A stretch of DNA of 64,000 bases. Source: Rhynchospora pubera (taxonomy: Eukaryota > Streptophyta > Magnoliopsida > Poales > Cyperaceae). Both the position numbers and the translations under genes were made by a program. Under the pieces are notes generated by a model. It was not told the origin of the DNA and ran no database searches. It worked only from the letters and a program-made list of their open reading frames with translations. Below are positions 45,165 through 56,772 of the stretch, in pieces. The stretch lies in the NCBI GenBank assembly GCA_028095005.1, contig CM051462.1:117356752-117420751 (forward strand). The letters run 5' to 3'. Positions within the stretch are counted from its first letter, which is position 1, and each line of letters starts with the position of its first letter.

Positions 45165-45937
45165 GTTTATTTATTACTTTGTTTTTAAGTACCCTGGTGT
45201 GTTCATTTATTTTAGTGTGCTAAATTATATTATGATTTTCATGTATTTTTCCCTTTCTTTTATTTTAGTGTGCTAATCTATATTATGGTTACAAAATTCA
45301 ATTCTTCTTCTAATGGTGAACATATACATAAAACAAAGTGAACATATAAACGATCTAAGTGAACACATACAAATAAATAAGTTCTATAAAAATAAATTAT
45401 TACATAAATATTATGAATTAAATGAAATAAATCTAATATTTAATTATAAGTTTATATAATAATTATTACCATAAATAAATTATTACATAATTGAAATAAA
45501 TTATTAAATGAAATAAATCTAATATATTATGTACTTATTATGTACAGTATTTAACATAATTGAAAATTTTTAATATTAAAAATAAAACCATCCATATCAA
45601 ATTAATATCAAAACTTTAAATATTAAAATATTATTCATGAAATAGAATTATATTATACTAACATTCTTCAAAATATATATTTAATTAATGTTTATAATAT
45701 ATTAATTTAATATTAAATTTTTATAATATATTAATTTAATATTAAAATTTTATATATTTAATTAATGTTTATAATAGAAGTAAAATAAAATATATTAATT
45801 TAATATCTTATCTTCAAAATATATTACTAAAATTTCATAATATATTAATTTAATATTAAAATTTCATATATTAAATTAATTTTTATAATAGAATTACAAT
45901 AAAACCATGAAAAAGGCAAATTTGAGCAGTTACAGCA
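45165..45937. other. AT-rich tail of MULE-2
   Basis: Contains a fragment (45314-45380) of the palindromic family seen at 4492-5070 (GTGAACATATA, AACGATCTAAGTGAACA). Very AT-rich, partly repetitive DNA (ATATTAATTTAATATTAAA, 45660-45890) follows. No gene. Confidence 0.6.
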
Positions 45938-46137
45938 CTGTTCGGAATCCCAGATTCCGATCTAACGTTAGATCGGAATCCGAGAATCCGATCTAACGTT
46001 AGATCGGAATCCAGGAATCCGATCTAACGTTCGGAATCCAGGATTCCGATCTTACGATACTATTTATATTAAACTGATTAAATTGATATTAATTTTATTG
46101 GATTATATTATTTTAATATTATTTTTTAAAATTTCGG
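45938..46137 (-). repeat. right TIR of MULE-2 with palindromic subrepeats
   Basis: Mirror of 41261-41466, with three to four copies of the GATCGGAATCC palindrome and the same AT-rich outer 80 bp. It differs at only a few positions. Confidence 0.92.
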
Positions 46138-46565
46138 CTAATCTAACTATCTTAAGTCAAGAAATTCTAAATGCACGCCCATGGACAATGTAAAACCTGG
46201 CTAGGCCCGAATGCGATTGTTGCCGAATTCCATGGTTCTGTACGAAACTTATACGACGAGCGAGGGTCTCAGATATATATCATACATTTTTGTTTAATTA
46301 AGCCTAGTGATGTGACGGCCTAGTAATGCTACAGAAGTCGTACAAAATCATACATTTTTTTTTTTTTTTGAAATCTCAGATACATATGCAACTCTTGTTG
46401 AGTAGAGTGGCTCACAAATTTCTCTCCCAAATCCTCCTAATTATCATTGCATTAAACTAATGTTTGCTGCATTCCGCGCGTTTTGAGATGATTATGATTT
46501 TTATTTTTTGGATGATGTACTCTTGGTCCAACATTCTAATGATTATTAATTTATTTGTGTCCAAA

Positions 46566-46751
46566 CAGTGTTTTGGAAACCGTACTGAATACTGAAAAAT
46601 TCCAAACAGTGTTTTGAAAATACCTTAAATCGGAATAGTGACTGAAATGGAGGTATTTGGTATTGTGATAGAAAATACCAGATAATTTTGAAAAATACTA
46701 GATTTCTGTCACTTACCTGGTAGGGGTGTGGATACGCTTTTAAAAACACTG
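46566..46751. mobile_element. hAT-type MITE
   Basis: The 186-bp element has ends CAGTGTTTTGGAAACCGTA and, inverted, CAGTGTTTTTAAAAGCGTA. GTGTCCAA occurs on both sides (46557-46564, separated from the left end by one base, and 46752-46759). An 8-bp duplication and a CAGTG start fit hAT. Confidence 0.75.
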
Positions 46752-47160
46752 GTGTCCAATTATAATTTTGTGACTTACATTAATGGAAACTAGATGTTAT
46801 GAATGCATACAAAAAAATTTTTTTGTGACTTACATACATCTCGTTCTAGATCTGCATCTCATTTTATATTGATATAAATAAAAATCTATATCATCATGCA
46901 CCCGTCCCGTGTACATATATATGATGTCTGTTAATTAGCACGTTAATAATTGTTACCCTGAAAAAAAATTATTTTTACATAGATTTTGTTTTTATATGTT
47001 CTCATTGTCAATGAATATGTTACGCTGGAAATTGTTCTTGTATAATTCTACGCCGGCCCAGTCGTGGGAAAGAAAAAGAAAATTCTATTATATATTTATT
47101 TATAATATGAAGTGATTCTCCCCTAAATTTTTGTTTCAATTAAATTTAATTCCGCTCTTA

Positions 47161-47318
47161 GGGTGCGTTTGGATAGGTGTGGGAAGAAGGGAAGAAAGGG
47201 AAGAAGTGGGAAGAAGTATTGGAAAGTGTGTAACTTTGTGAAGAGTTTGAATTGTTTATAATTTTTTTTCTTCCCATCTTCCTTCTTCCTCTTCTTCTTC
47301 TCTCATCCAAACGCACCC
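47161..47318. mobile_element. Tourist-type MITE, family B
   Basis: 158 bp with TIR GGGTGCGTTTGGAT and TTA duplications (47158-47160 and 47319-47321). The interior is purine-rich on the left and pyrimidine-rich on the right. The same family occurs at 52267-52423. Confidence 0.9.
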
Positions 47319-48197
47319 TTAAGTTCTAAAAAATTCAAAGTGGTGGTTGTTACGTTAATATAACTTAATCACTAATTCCCGAGATTTACATTAGTCATCT
47401 AATCACATGCTTATCATTATTTTAACTCGGCGAATGTCATGGTCGGTAAGTTGGTCGGGGCTTCCATTTCATTCGTTGTTCATTTCTTGCTCACCACAAA
47501 CTAACGTTCCATATATTCTATATATATATAATAGTGAAAAGACATAAAAAAAAATGACAAAATTAAAAAAAGTGACAAGATATAATTAAAGAATCTAATA
47601 TATTTCTTTATTTCATAGAAGAGGTAGGTAATAGCTAATTAATTAAGCCTAGTGATGTGAGAGTGAGACCCCATTTCTTTGAATTATTGTCCCCTGATCT
47701 TTCATTGCTGATAAATGATTGGATACTTGCCGTTGCCATTGTCTAAAGAAACATCAAAAGTAGGTCTCACGAGGAATAGAAAACTCACCAAAATGACAAT
47801 TTAAAACGAATCATTGCTTGAACGAAATTATTAATTTATTAGACGTACACTTCAATCTTCAATAATTAATTGATTAATTCAACACGAGCTTTGCTGTAGA
47901 ATTAAGCCGAGACATGGAAATTTTATGATTCCTTCGAAATAAGTGTGCAAAATATATAATTTCACTCAAATTTACATGTAGTTATTTTATCCTTTCTCAA
48001 TAGTTGAAATTAAACAAAGGTCAGCTTATTTTTGATAAAAGAAAAAGTAATTAAATAACGGCCCCCATGCCTTCATATTTAAATCCAACGTCGGCTTCAA
48101 TTAAGTAGAAGTTTTTTTTTTTATAATAATTGAGTAGAAGTGGCTGGTCTGGAAGGTTTTGATCCCCACATGCCACAGTTGCTTGACTGTTGAGTAA

Positions 48198-48221
48198 GGG
48201 GGGGGGGGGGGGGGGGGGGGG
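48198..48221 (+). repeat. poly-G tract (24 G)
   Basis: A homopolymer in intergenic DNA about 600 bp downstream of the 98-residue gene (on its strand a poly-C). The overlapping minus-strand frames at 48051-48289 are produced by it. Confidence 0.95.
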
Positions 48222-48823
48222 AAGAAAACCCATGCAAAACCGTTGATCTGTTTTGAGATTATGTAATATCCTCGTATCCTTATTGTCAAAGCCGTTGATC
48301 TGTTTATTTCCTTTTAACTTTTTTTTTATCCAGTAGGGGGCAACTCTTTTTTTCTTTCAATACAGAATTCTGATAAATGGAAATAATACTAAAAATTGAT
48401 TTTTTTTTCAATCAGTGTGATTTCAATTCAAACAGAATCAGGTAATCTTCTTAGAATTTATATTACGGGCAAGTTGGTTGTATCATTTGAAAAATAAAAC
48501 TGGAAAGTGAAATAATCTATCTATATTAAAATTATCACTAAAAAATTAATAAAACGGTTCCATTATTTTTCTTGGAATACGATAATTCCTCTATCAATAT
48601 CTCAAAATCTAGATGAACAACAAAAGCTAAAAAACATTGCAACAGATAGAGTAAAAAACAGCAAGCACCTCTTACTTCACTCATATCCATCCCCAATTCT
48701 ATTAGTTTACAAGCGTCTCTCCTGAGAATTCAGTACTCTCACCGGTAGACCGATCGAACGACTAAATGGAAGTGCACATAATCAAGCTAACAGATCCTAG
48801 ACTGCTCGTAGATTCTAGATATT

Positions 48824-49206
48824 CTAGAAGCTTCGGCAGAGGTGGAACGCGGCCCACCGCCTGGGCCAACTGAACACACCTAATGTGGCAGAAGACTTGC
48901 GATCCATCTCGTGCTGATGTGGTTCAATGGGAGCTATCCATGTATCCTCCCTCCTACTAAGCATCTCCCACATCACGCGCACATCCTCGTACTCGCAAGT
49001 GATTACCTCGTGTCGCAGCCTCCCCAGACCCCTTCTCCCTGTATCAGTATCATATACACAATTTAATTCTCGTTCAAAACCAGACCAAAAATGATTGAGT
49101 GAAAAAACACAGACTGTTAGTTACCTGACTTATGGATCCCAAGGCCGGAAGCAACACCGATGAAGACCCGCCGAATTGGGTAGACGACACGGGACCACCA
49201 CCCCAT
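48824..49206 (-). CDS. 98-residue conserved-looking plant protein, two exons
   Basis: Exon 1 is 49206-49125 (ATG at 49206, donor GTCAG/GTAACT). Exon 2 is 49038-48824 (acceptor GATACAG, stop TAG). Together they give 297 coding bases. The N-terminus, MGWWSRVVYPIRRVFIGVAS, is basic and amphipathic with a short hydrophobic run. A GRRGLGRLRHEVITCEYEDV segment and VMWEML follow, then a diverse C-terminus ending HLCRSF. The basic-linker, CEYEDVxVMWEML pattern is one I associate with small uncharacterised angiosperm proteins, but I cannot name a function. GC content, in-frame splicing and the purine-rich leader (49220-49250) support a real gene. It is surrounded by intergenic DNA and MITEs. The start is the only ATG before the conserved region. 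Confidence 0.78.
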
Positions 49207-49795
49207 CCGGAATAATCGATAGTTACAAGAGAGAGAGAGATGGAGGGAGAAGGAAGAGTCTGTTATTCTCTCTGAGCAGGCTGGAGCCTGCTTGAGATTA
49301 GAGTAGTTGCTGAGGCCACGTCAAATTTAAAAACCCAATCTTGATAGAACGACGTTTGACCTTGGGACATCTGCCATGTGTTGAAATCTAAGTATGTGAT
49401 GATTAGATGATATTAGCTTAGCAAGACAGGGATTGACCGTCGGATGGGTCGCGAAATAATCTCTGTTGAAAGACGGTTTAGGCGATGGATTATGGAACCT
49501 ACAATTGTTACATGTCGCCAGAAAATTGTAACTCGTCTAATCTCCCAAAGTACAAATTTATTTCCATCTTTGTTTTATATTTGGGTGGATTTAAATAATT
49601 GAATGTCTTTGTTTTTACATCTGATGTCTCTACCGTATCTAGGGGTTGAATCACATCCTCTAGTGACAACTCCTGATCTAAACCGTTAGATCTAATCTCA
49701 ACTGTCGAGATTAGATCGAACGGCTCGGATCTAGAGTTGGCCCTCTACCAACCTCAAAAGGTTGGCAGAGGATACGAACCCATCTAGGGGTGGGC

Positions 49796-50030
49796 GCGGT
49801 ATACCGCGAATACACGAAACCGTTCCGTTCCATCCATGTGGAACGTATAATGGAACGAAATTTCATTCCGTTTCGCAAACGGAACAGAAAACGGATTGCA
49901 ATTCGTGATTCATTTATGTGAAATATAGTGTAAATTATACCGTTCCGCTACATTCCGTCCAAACGGAACGAATACGAATCAGCTAGTATACGGAACGCCT
50001 CATTCCGTTTCCGTTATATACGTTGCCCAG
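49796..50030. repeat. CGTTTCG/CCGTTCCG-rich island 3
   Basis: The third island of the family seen at 5340 and 12480: ACCGTTCCGTTCC, ATTCCGTTTCG, AAACGGAAC and CATTCCGTTTCC. It starts with the short palindrome GCGGTATACCGC. It has no coding capacity. Confidence 0.6.
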
Positions 50031-50039
50031 GTCTAACCG

Positions 50040-51320
50040 TATCTAGATTCTAGACTAAGTTCTAAATTATAAAATTAAAATAATATTATATAAATAGCTA
50101 AACATCACCTATATTAATTTTCACATACACACGAAAGGAAAGTTTCGGCATTGTTTTGGTGAGAGTTAATAACTAGTAGTAGAAAAATAATTTCAAAACT
50201 GGCCTAGATTGGGAATTTTAATGAGTCGTTGATTCCAATAAATACAGAAGTGAAACGTGGTAAGTTTTTACATTTGCATTAAAATAAATATATCTATCAA
50301 ATTAGACGGTTTTATTTAAACTTTGAATTTTTTTTCTGTGTTATCAAAACTTTTAAAAATAAAGATCTAGCAGAGGTATAAAAATGAAGCTTTTAGATCC
50401 TCCTCTTGAGCTTTCAACTATATTCTCTGTTTCCTTTTCATCATTTGATAAAAGTATAACGGCCTAATTAATATAGACAGCTACATTAAATAGCAAATTA
50501 GCAGCTTATTCAGTTATTTGTGTAAACCTTTTGAGATATTTGTTGTGGTTAGAAAACAATTTTCTTAGGAATACAGGCGGTTCTAAAAGTAAGAACCGAA
50601 AGTTCTGTGATCATTCCACTTCCACGTAAGCAATGCACAGAGTTATAGTGGTCGAGTTTAATTAAGGAGAATTTCTTTTTTTTTAAAAAAATCTCCAAAA
50701 AGAACATTTATTTTCTTTACAAGAAAAAATTATAATGTTTTTTTGAAATATATAAAAAAATAAAATATTAGTGATCCTGCTCTAGCAGATTGACACGTTG
50801 CATTGGTAGGTCACCAATCAACATTTTTTTGTGCGGGGCCAACCAACTAAAAATCTAAATATATTGATAGCCGACGTGGCTCCCATATCGCCATGTCGAA
50901 CTTATTTATTTTATTAAACCGCGCTCAAGAGAAGACGAATTTGGTCGGTAGAAACTGATGACCTGATTAAATCCACTTCAACGACCGCTATAATCCAAAT
51001 GTATTGTCATATTGATTGATGTCATTTGGTGAAATTAAAGATTCCTAAACAGTTTCTTAGTGTTGTCCCTTGCATGGAAAAAATCTTCCTTGGATGACAG
51101 TCAAGGTTCGCATTAGAATTTAGAAGAGATTTAGGTTGATAAACTTATTCGTAGGTTGAAAATTTCACTAGTTTGACAATTTGCCTAGCCTTTTTTTAAA
51201 AAATTATTATAAATAAGATTCGAAAAAAATTTGTGATATCTTTATACCGCAATTTTTATAATAAGTAAGTTAACATTGTCTGTTTCCTTGAATCGTATTT
51301 ACGAAATAAAAAAAAAAGTT
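50040..51320. other. no feature recognised
   Basis: AT-rich intergenic DNA without repeats or credible frames. Confidence 0.4.
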
Positions 51321-51325
51321 CTCGC

Positions 51326-51730
51326 GTCCACTATTTTGGTACCTCAAATGTCCTAAAATTTACTTTTTATTACTTAAATTTTTTTAATTCAAACATCAAA
51401 TCTAAAATGTTATCTTGTTTAGTTTAACGAGCTATGTATTTTAACATAAATATTATAAATTTTAAAGTTCATTTGATACTTAATCAATGGGACAAATTTT
51501 GAATCCATTAGAATTAATCTACCATAGATTCATAGTTAACTAGATTCGTTCATTATTCAATTTCTCGGTCAAGTATAAAATAAACAAAAAAAATTATAAA
51601 ACTTACATACAAATGTATCACCCAATAATTGAACAGTGTCAATAATTTAGATTCGACATTTGAATTTTAAATTTTGAGAAAATAATAAAAAAATATGTAT
51701 TAAGATATTTGAGGCACCAAAACAGTGGAC
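51326..51730. mobile_element. DNA element with ~80-bp imperfect TIRs
   Basis: The left end GTCCACTATTTTGGTACC and the right end (inverted: GTCCACTGTTTTGGTGCC) match. The inverted similarity continues for about 80 bp (CTCAAAT, AATTCAAA, ATCTAAA blocks). No target duplication could be matched. It is non-coding and 405 bp long. Confidence 0.65.
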
Positions 51731-52198
51731 ATTGGACCTCCTCTAAAAAACAATATTAAAAACAACAAGAGAAGAGGGGAAAAAAAAAAAGGTTTTTTTT
51801 TTCCCTAAAGGCACATGGTCTTAACCAAACATAATCTATGCAACAAAGTCCATATCCGCAACATAACTAAACTTTCTAGTTGACCAGGGGACATTAGTAG
51901 TTGATTTAAAAAATAAATATGATATTTCGGTTTTCTTTTTTGAAAAAAGTTTTTCTAATTTATCGAATATGCTCTGGCTATAATAATAATTTGAGGCATT
52001 ATATATTTTTTTTTTAAAAGATGAAAGCGCCACCCAGTTTTATTTTGATGAAATGAAACAAAATACAAAGATTAATCTATTTTAACCTACAAATTACCTA
52101 AACCCAAAGTAGGCTGGCAAGCTGATCCGTTAAGCGAAACAGCATGCACCGTTCTTTTCACCAAAGACATTTTTCCAAGCTAGAAGATACTAGTTCAT

Positions 52199-52552
52199 CA
52201 AGACAACTCAACCAACATAGTTTAACAGACACAATAACAGAAAGTAAAGTAGAAAGTTTGACTAAAGGGGGCGTTTGGATGAGAGAAGAAGAATGGGGAA
52301 GAAAGAAGAAAGAAGAAAAAAAATTATAAACAATTCAAACTCTTCACAAAATTACACACTTCCCAATACTTCTTCCCACTTCTTCCCTTCTTTCCTTCTT
52401 CCCACACCTATCCAAACGCACCCAAATATGGTAAAGCTCTTCTCAAGTTATATCAAAGTATTACCAAGACAACTCAACCAACATACTTTAACGGACACAA
52501 TAACAGAAAGTAAAGTAGAAAGTTTGACTAAATATGGTAAAGCTCTTCTCAA
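52199..52552. repeat. tandem duplication, one copy split by a MITE
   Basis: Copy 1 (52199-52266 plus 52427-52443) and copy 2 (52465-52552) share CAAGACAACTCAACCAACAT through GTAAAGCTCTTCTCAA. Copy 2 keeps the uninterrupted site GACTAAATATGG. Confidence 0.88.
52267..52423. mobile_element. Tourist-type MITE, family B, second copy
   Basis: 157 bp; ends GGGGGCGTTTGGAT and (inverted) GGGTGCGTTTGGAT. It is flanked by AAA (52264-52266 and 52424-52426). It lies in the opposite orientation to the copy at 47161 and shares its TCTTCACAAAATTACACACT stretch in inverse form. Confidence 0.9.
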
Positions 52553-53032
52553 AGGCCTGCTGAATGTCAAAACACTTCAATCCGTGGCTGCATTGGCTAA
52601 CATTTGAGGCATTATATTAAACATAATTTTTTTTCGTAGCACGTGCAAATTGGAGATTTTGGTCTAGTTATTGTTTTTTTTTTCCAAGAGACTATTTATT
52701 AAGAAAAGCAGAATCTAATACGAAATACATTTCATTTTATTCCGATTCCACTGAAGTTGTATATTTTTTTATAAAAAAAAAGTAACGAAGTTACAAACTC
52801 TATATATGCATAAATACCACGGTATTTGTTATTTTTCCTCTTTCTTCTTTTTTTTCTTTGCATTTTGTAATTTTTTTTTAAAAAACAGGTTCATTCTCTA
52901 TGCATGTCCTTATAAATAATTTCTATATTTAATACAAAAATTACTGAGCTTGACCTAACTTTTTTAAAATAATAATAAGAAGAAGAAGAAGATGAAAAAG
53001 AATGTTGCTTTATGGATTTAATGTTTGAAGTA

Positions 53033-54397
53033 TGTTAGAAAGTGCTCAAATTTTAATTTTTATACTAATTACAACTAATTAACTTCAATTAAACTCAAGC
53101 AACATGGATCTTGTCAAGCAATCAACACACAACCAAAGGGAGAAGAGTAGCTAGGAGAATTGTACCTCTCGCGGAATCGTATTCGCGAGACTCGACCAAA
53201 GCATGGGAGTCAATGGCGTGCTCCACCACCACCACGTTGCCGGCGGCCGCCTCGAGTCCACTAAGGAGGTTAATCACGTTCTACAAGGTATGTGCTAACA
53301 TACCCAAAGAACAAGCCTAATACTTCTTGATTTTCTCTCTTCTTGCAATTAACACTTTAATTTTGAGGAAAGAAATGGAGCTCAATGCATGAGCAAATGA
53401 GAGGGAGAGGAGCAGTGGCGGAGGTAAGTAAGTACAACAAATGGGGGTCAATTGAGCCCCATTGATTTATAACAAATTATACAATGTTTAAAAATTCACA
53501 TTTTCAAAATGAAAAAATTTGTAGATATGGAATATTTGAATCTCATAGATATTCAAAAAATATTCCACTAATGAATCCCATATTGAGTTTGGAAAATTTA
53601 TTCTTGTTGCAAAAAAATTTATTTATATAATAAATATATATTAGACCGCCATAGATGTTAATTTTTGTCTTTTCGAATATTTCATATTCTTTTCACATCT
53701 AGTAATGATTAGCACATACATATTAAACTTTTCAATAAATATACCTTCCCTTCTACTCCCTTCCTCTCATGTAGCTTCCCTTCACCATCTTCGACAATTT
53801 CTGAAGCAGACCCTAATAATTCGAATAGCCATGGATGAGTTTTTCAAGGGCCATTGGATCCATAATCAGTCATACTGCATGATTTAGATTTAGTCCAAAT
53901 AAAAAAACTCCTCCAAGACATAATTTTTCTAATATATATATTGTATGAATTTATTTAATTTTTGTAATATTAATAATGAAAATTATTGAACTCCATTGTC
54001 AAATTTTTCTAGCTCCGCCACTGGAGAGGAGAGAGACAATGGAGATGAAAATCTGAAATTTTCTTCTCTCTTGTAAATGGTGGTCTTGAGAGTTAGGAGC
54101 GGCGGATTTGAGAGTTAAAGGAGAGAAAAATAAGGGACTTGGGGTTGGAACCACCAAGGAGGTTCTTATATAGAGCGTAAATCCTAGGGAATCAATTTTC
54201 TAAAAATTACACCTCACGCCACTCCTACCTACCACCTATGGCTGGCCATAAAGAGGCCTATATGGGCCACTCAAACCACTTAACTTGGGTCTTTAATTAT
54301 ATTACTTAAAGCCTCTCAAGTTTGCTCTTCAATTGGGCTATTCATTTGCTATCGAACAACAATCCAATTAATTAATATAACCATTTATATTAATATG
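53033..54397 (-). repeat. partial LTR of a copia element related to 20138-29795
   Basis: Read on the plus strand it starts TGTTAGAAAGTG, like the inverted end of the copia LTR at 20138 (TGTTAGGAAGTG). Shared blocks include ACTAATTACAACTAAT, CGGAATCGTATTCGCG and CTCGAGTCCACTAAGG, and a similar GGGCC-rich stretch near 54250. It is clearly diverged, so an older or sister family. It is cut by a hAT element and ends where the Athila LTR begins. Confidence 0.75.
53413..54023. mobile_element. hAT-type non-autonomous element
   Basis: 611 bp with ends CAGTGGCGGAG and (inverted) CAGTGGCGGAGCTAG. It is flanked by an exact 8-bp duplication GAGAGGAG (53405-53412 and 54024-54031). Inside is a GGGGTCAATTGAGCCCC palindrome near 53445. 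A 60-codon frame at 53705 has no recognised domain. Confidence 0.88.
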
Positions 54398-56645
54398 TGT
54401 GTTGACCCTAGAAATTAAGCCCTGAAAACCAAGTTCAAAACTGCGGAAACCAAAGTCGAATTGCGAAAATAGAAATTCAAACAGCGAAAACTAAATTTTC
54501 AAATTTCCAAAAATTAAATTCAAATTACGAAAATACCAAACAAACTCTAAAAATTCCCAAAAATTCTTTGGGAATTATGATGAATTGTCATGATTTTTAA
54601 ACCCCAGAAATACCCACATAAATTCCAAAATTTGCAAAGAAACTCAAAAACTCCAAAAAATTACTAAGATAAATTTATGAGGAATTTACCAAAACCATTT
54701 AAACCATTAAATTTTTCATATTTTTCTAAGGTTACCCATAAATTTTAATGAAAAAATACCCAAGGAAAGGCCCTCAAATAATTTATTTTGGTTGGACAGT
54801 CAAGTAAATAAATGGTTTTAAGGAAATTGGAAAGAAAATCCCACAAAAATTGAAAAGCCTGTCGGGTGCATACGTTGGAGAGGATCCAAGGGTGACCAGG
54901 TGTGTCGCTGCCCCTTGAAAAATTACCATTCTCATTAAAATGAAGAGTGCACTTGGTTCATACGCCGAATGCTAAAATCCTTCACTGGTTGATATCTCAT
55001 ATTTATATTGCTATTTTGACCGGACTTTACATCGAAATCGTGACTAAAGCTTTGATTTATTGCTGTTTTTGCCTTTCTTTGCCAGTTTTGGCACTGCCTT
55101 TTGCACTTTGATCTTATTTGTAGGAATCCAAGGAAACCAGCAAGGAAAGCAGCAATTCAGGTGCTAGATGACTCATGCCTAGCCTAGACCAAGCCCCAAC
55201 TCAGCCCAATGAAGTAGCCCAGTTCGAATCAAGGCGTTTCGCGAACCAGACCCTGCAATTCGGACCGAATTCCCCTGAATTCGGACCGAATTCCTGTGCA
55301 GACTGATCTTCTGAAATCCAGCGACATCAATTCGGTCCGAATTCCTCCTAATTCGGACCGAATTGCTATAGATGGAAAGCGTTCTGGCAGCATTCTGGAG
55401 GCGTTTTCTCCATTTGGAAGCCTCGATTTCCGCCCAAATTGAGGGGAATTGAATGTGACAGCTGCTGGGGGATGTTATAGGCGCCTTCCTTGTATAGAGG
55501 GGGCCATTCTTCATTCCATTCTCTCTCTCCTTCCTCCCCAGCAGATCTGGATCTGGTTTTTGGCTCCTTTCCTTGGCGTGTGCGACTGGGACAGGGGACA
55601 TAGACGAAGTAAGAGCTGTTGCTTGCTGCTCCGACGGATTCCCTACCTTCTCTTGTGCATTTGGCAGTGGTTTTATCTCAGAAACTGGTTTATTTGTGTA
55701 TTTCTAGTACTGATTCATCTATTTTCTGGTTTTATGGATTGTTTAGTTCTATATTCTGTTATTTGCACTGTTACTCTTAGTATGTTAGGCTAAAAACTCT
55801 TTGCTTTAGGGAACGATGTAGCTTAGATCTAGGTTTTGCTTGGTTTATTTGTTTTGTTGATGGATGAAGTCAATTACCCTTGGGATTTTGATTGAAACTG
55901 CTTGTGTTTGGACTGTTTATTACTTGTATTGCTCGACTTTTGTACGAGCGCATTTGTTGGGAACTTCTTTACATTATATTAATCGAGTCCTGTGCAAGTA
56001 TTTCGAGGTAGGTCAATGGCGAAAGTCGACCAATTATTAACCAAAAGTCAACGTTTCTAGTTAGGCGAAAATCTAACTAGATACCTCGTAGAAAACCATT
56101 GGTAAACTCGAGTAAGTCCACCGAACAACGAAAGTTGGGGGTGCAATACACTCGATGAGGGTTATTCAACACTAGATCCCATTCCAAATACCGTACCCGA
56201 TAGGCGAGAGCGGAGGGTTAGGGAGTTAGGTTTGGCTAGATGGATCCTTGGCTTGAATAAATCAACGAAACGGTAGACCATAGCATTCACACAGTGGATT
56301 AGCAAGGCCGAATACGAAAGTGCTAGGTCTTGCGACCCTGTGGCCAGTTCTAAGTGAAATCGAACCCTAAGGCGTTTTTTTATTATCATATCTCTATCCG
56401 TTAGAAAACCCCAAAAAAATATTTATTTCAATTGTTTTGCATACTCTTGTTATTTGCAATTGCATAATTTTATCTTCCTTTAATTTGTTCAATTTGAGTT
56501 ACAAATCTCCTCTCAATTTTTACTGTCTAGATTTAACGAAATAATAAGAATAATATTCATATCCATCTCTGTGGGTTCGACACCTTTACTCTACTACAAA
56601 CGTCTAGTCGAGTACAAGGTTATTTTTGTTTGACCTTGGTTCACA
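54398..56645 (+). repeat. 5' LTR of the Athila element
   Basis: It runs from TGTGTTGACCC (start 54398 or 54400) to TTGGTTCACA, followed after 12 bases by the PBS. The length is about 2.25 kb. Ends are inferred from TG...CA and PBS position only. It contains one palindrome cluster (55257-55364). Open frames in it (55179-55601 and 55449-55793) are not supported as genes. Confidence 0.75.
55257..55364. repeat. palindrome cluster 1 (LTR)
   Basis: Four copies of AATTCGGWCCGAATT at 55257, 55278, 55329 and 55350 (start-to-start 21, 51, 21 bp). All four are perfect. Confidence 0.95.
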
Positions 56646-56658
56646 CCCTCGATCAAAA

Positions 56659-56676
56659 TGGCGCCGTTGCCGGGGA
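56659..56676 (+). promoter_or_regulatory. primer-binding site of the Athila element
   Basis: TGGCGCCGTTGCCGGGGA, the PBS characteristic of Athila elements (reported as tRNA-Asp primed in several plants). Confidence 0.85.
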
Positions 56677-56772
56677 TGGCGTTATGATATTATTTCTTAT
56701 TAAAGTAATTAGAGACTAGACTCATTCTTTTATTCTTTTTACTCATTCGGTACATTTGTTGTTGTATCTCTT

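Larger units (their letters stand above)
41261..46137. mobile_element. Mutator-like element MULE-2 carrying plant-mobile-domain and two-finger genes
   Basis: The 4877-bp element is bounded by CCGAAATTTTAAAAAATAAT and its inverse. It is flanked by a perfect 9-bp duplication CTAATCTAA (41252-41260 and 46138-46146), diagnostic of Mutator-type insertion. TIRs are about 200 bp and nearly identical. No mudrA-type transposase is present. The cargo is a broken plant-mobile-domain gene (41466-43285) and an intact 302-codon ORF (44256-45164), both on the plus strand. It must depend on a transposase from elsewhere. Confidence 0.93.
52005..52601 (-). mobile_element. LINE-like (5'-truncated) retroposon
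   Basis: A 16-bp duplication ATTTGAGGCATTATAT flanks the segment (51989-52004 and 52602-52617). On the minus strand it ends CTGGGTGGCGCTTTCATC followed by a poly-A tail (plus-strand T run at 52005-52016). Long variable TSDs with a tail mark target-primed reverse transcription. No reverse-transcriptase reading frame is visible, so it is a 5'-truncated LINE or a LINE-mobilised transcript. It contains an internal tandem duplication and a MITE. Confidence 0.72.

Noticed and set aside
48051..48289. Polyproline minus-strand frames
   Set aside because: Created by the 24-G homopolymer; no other coding sign.
52275..52607. 110-codon frame across the MITE
   Set aside because: It spans a MITE and a duplication within a retroposon; chance frame.
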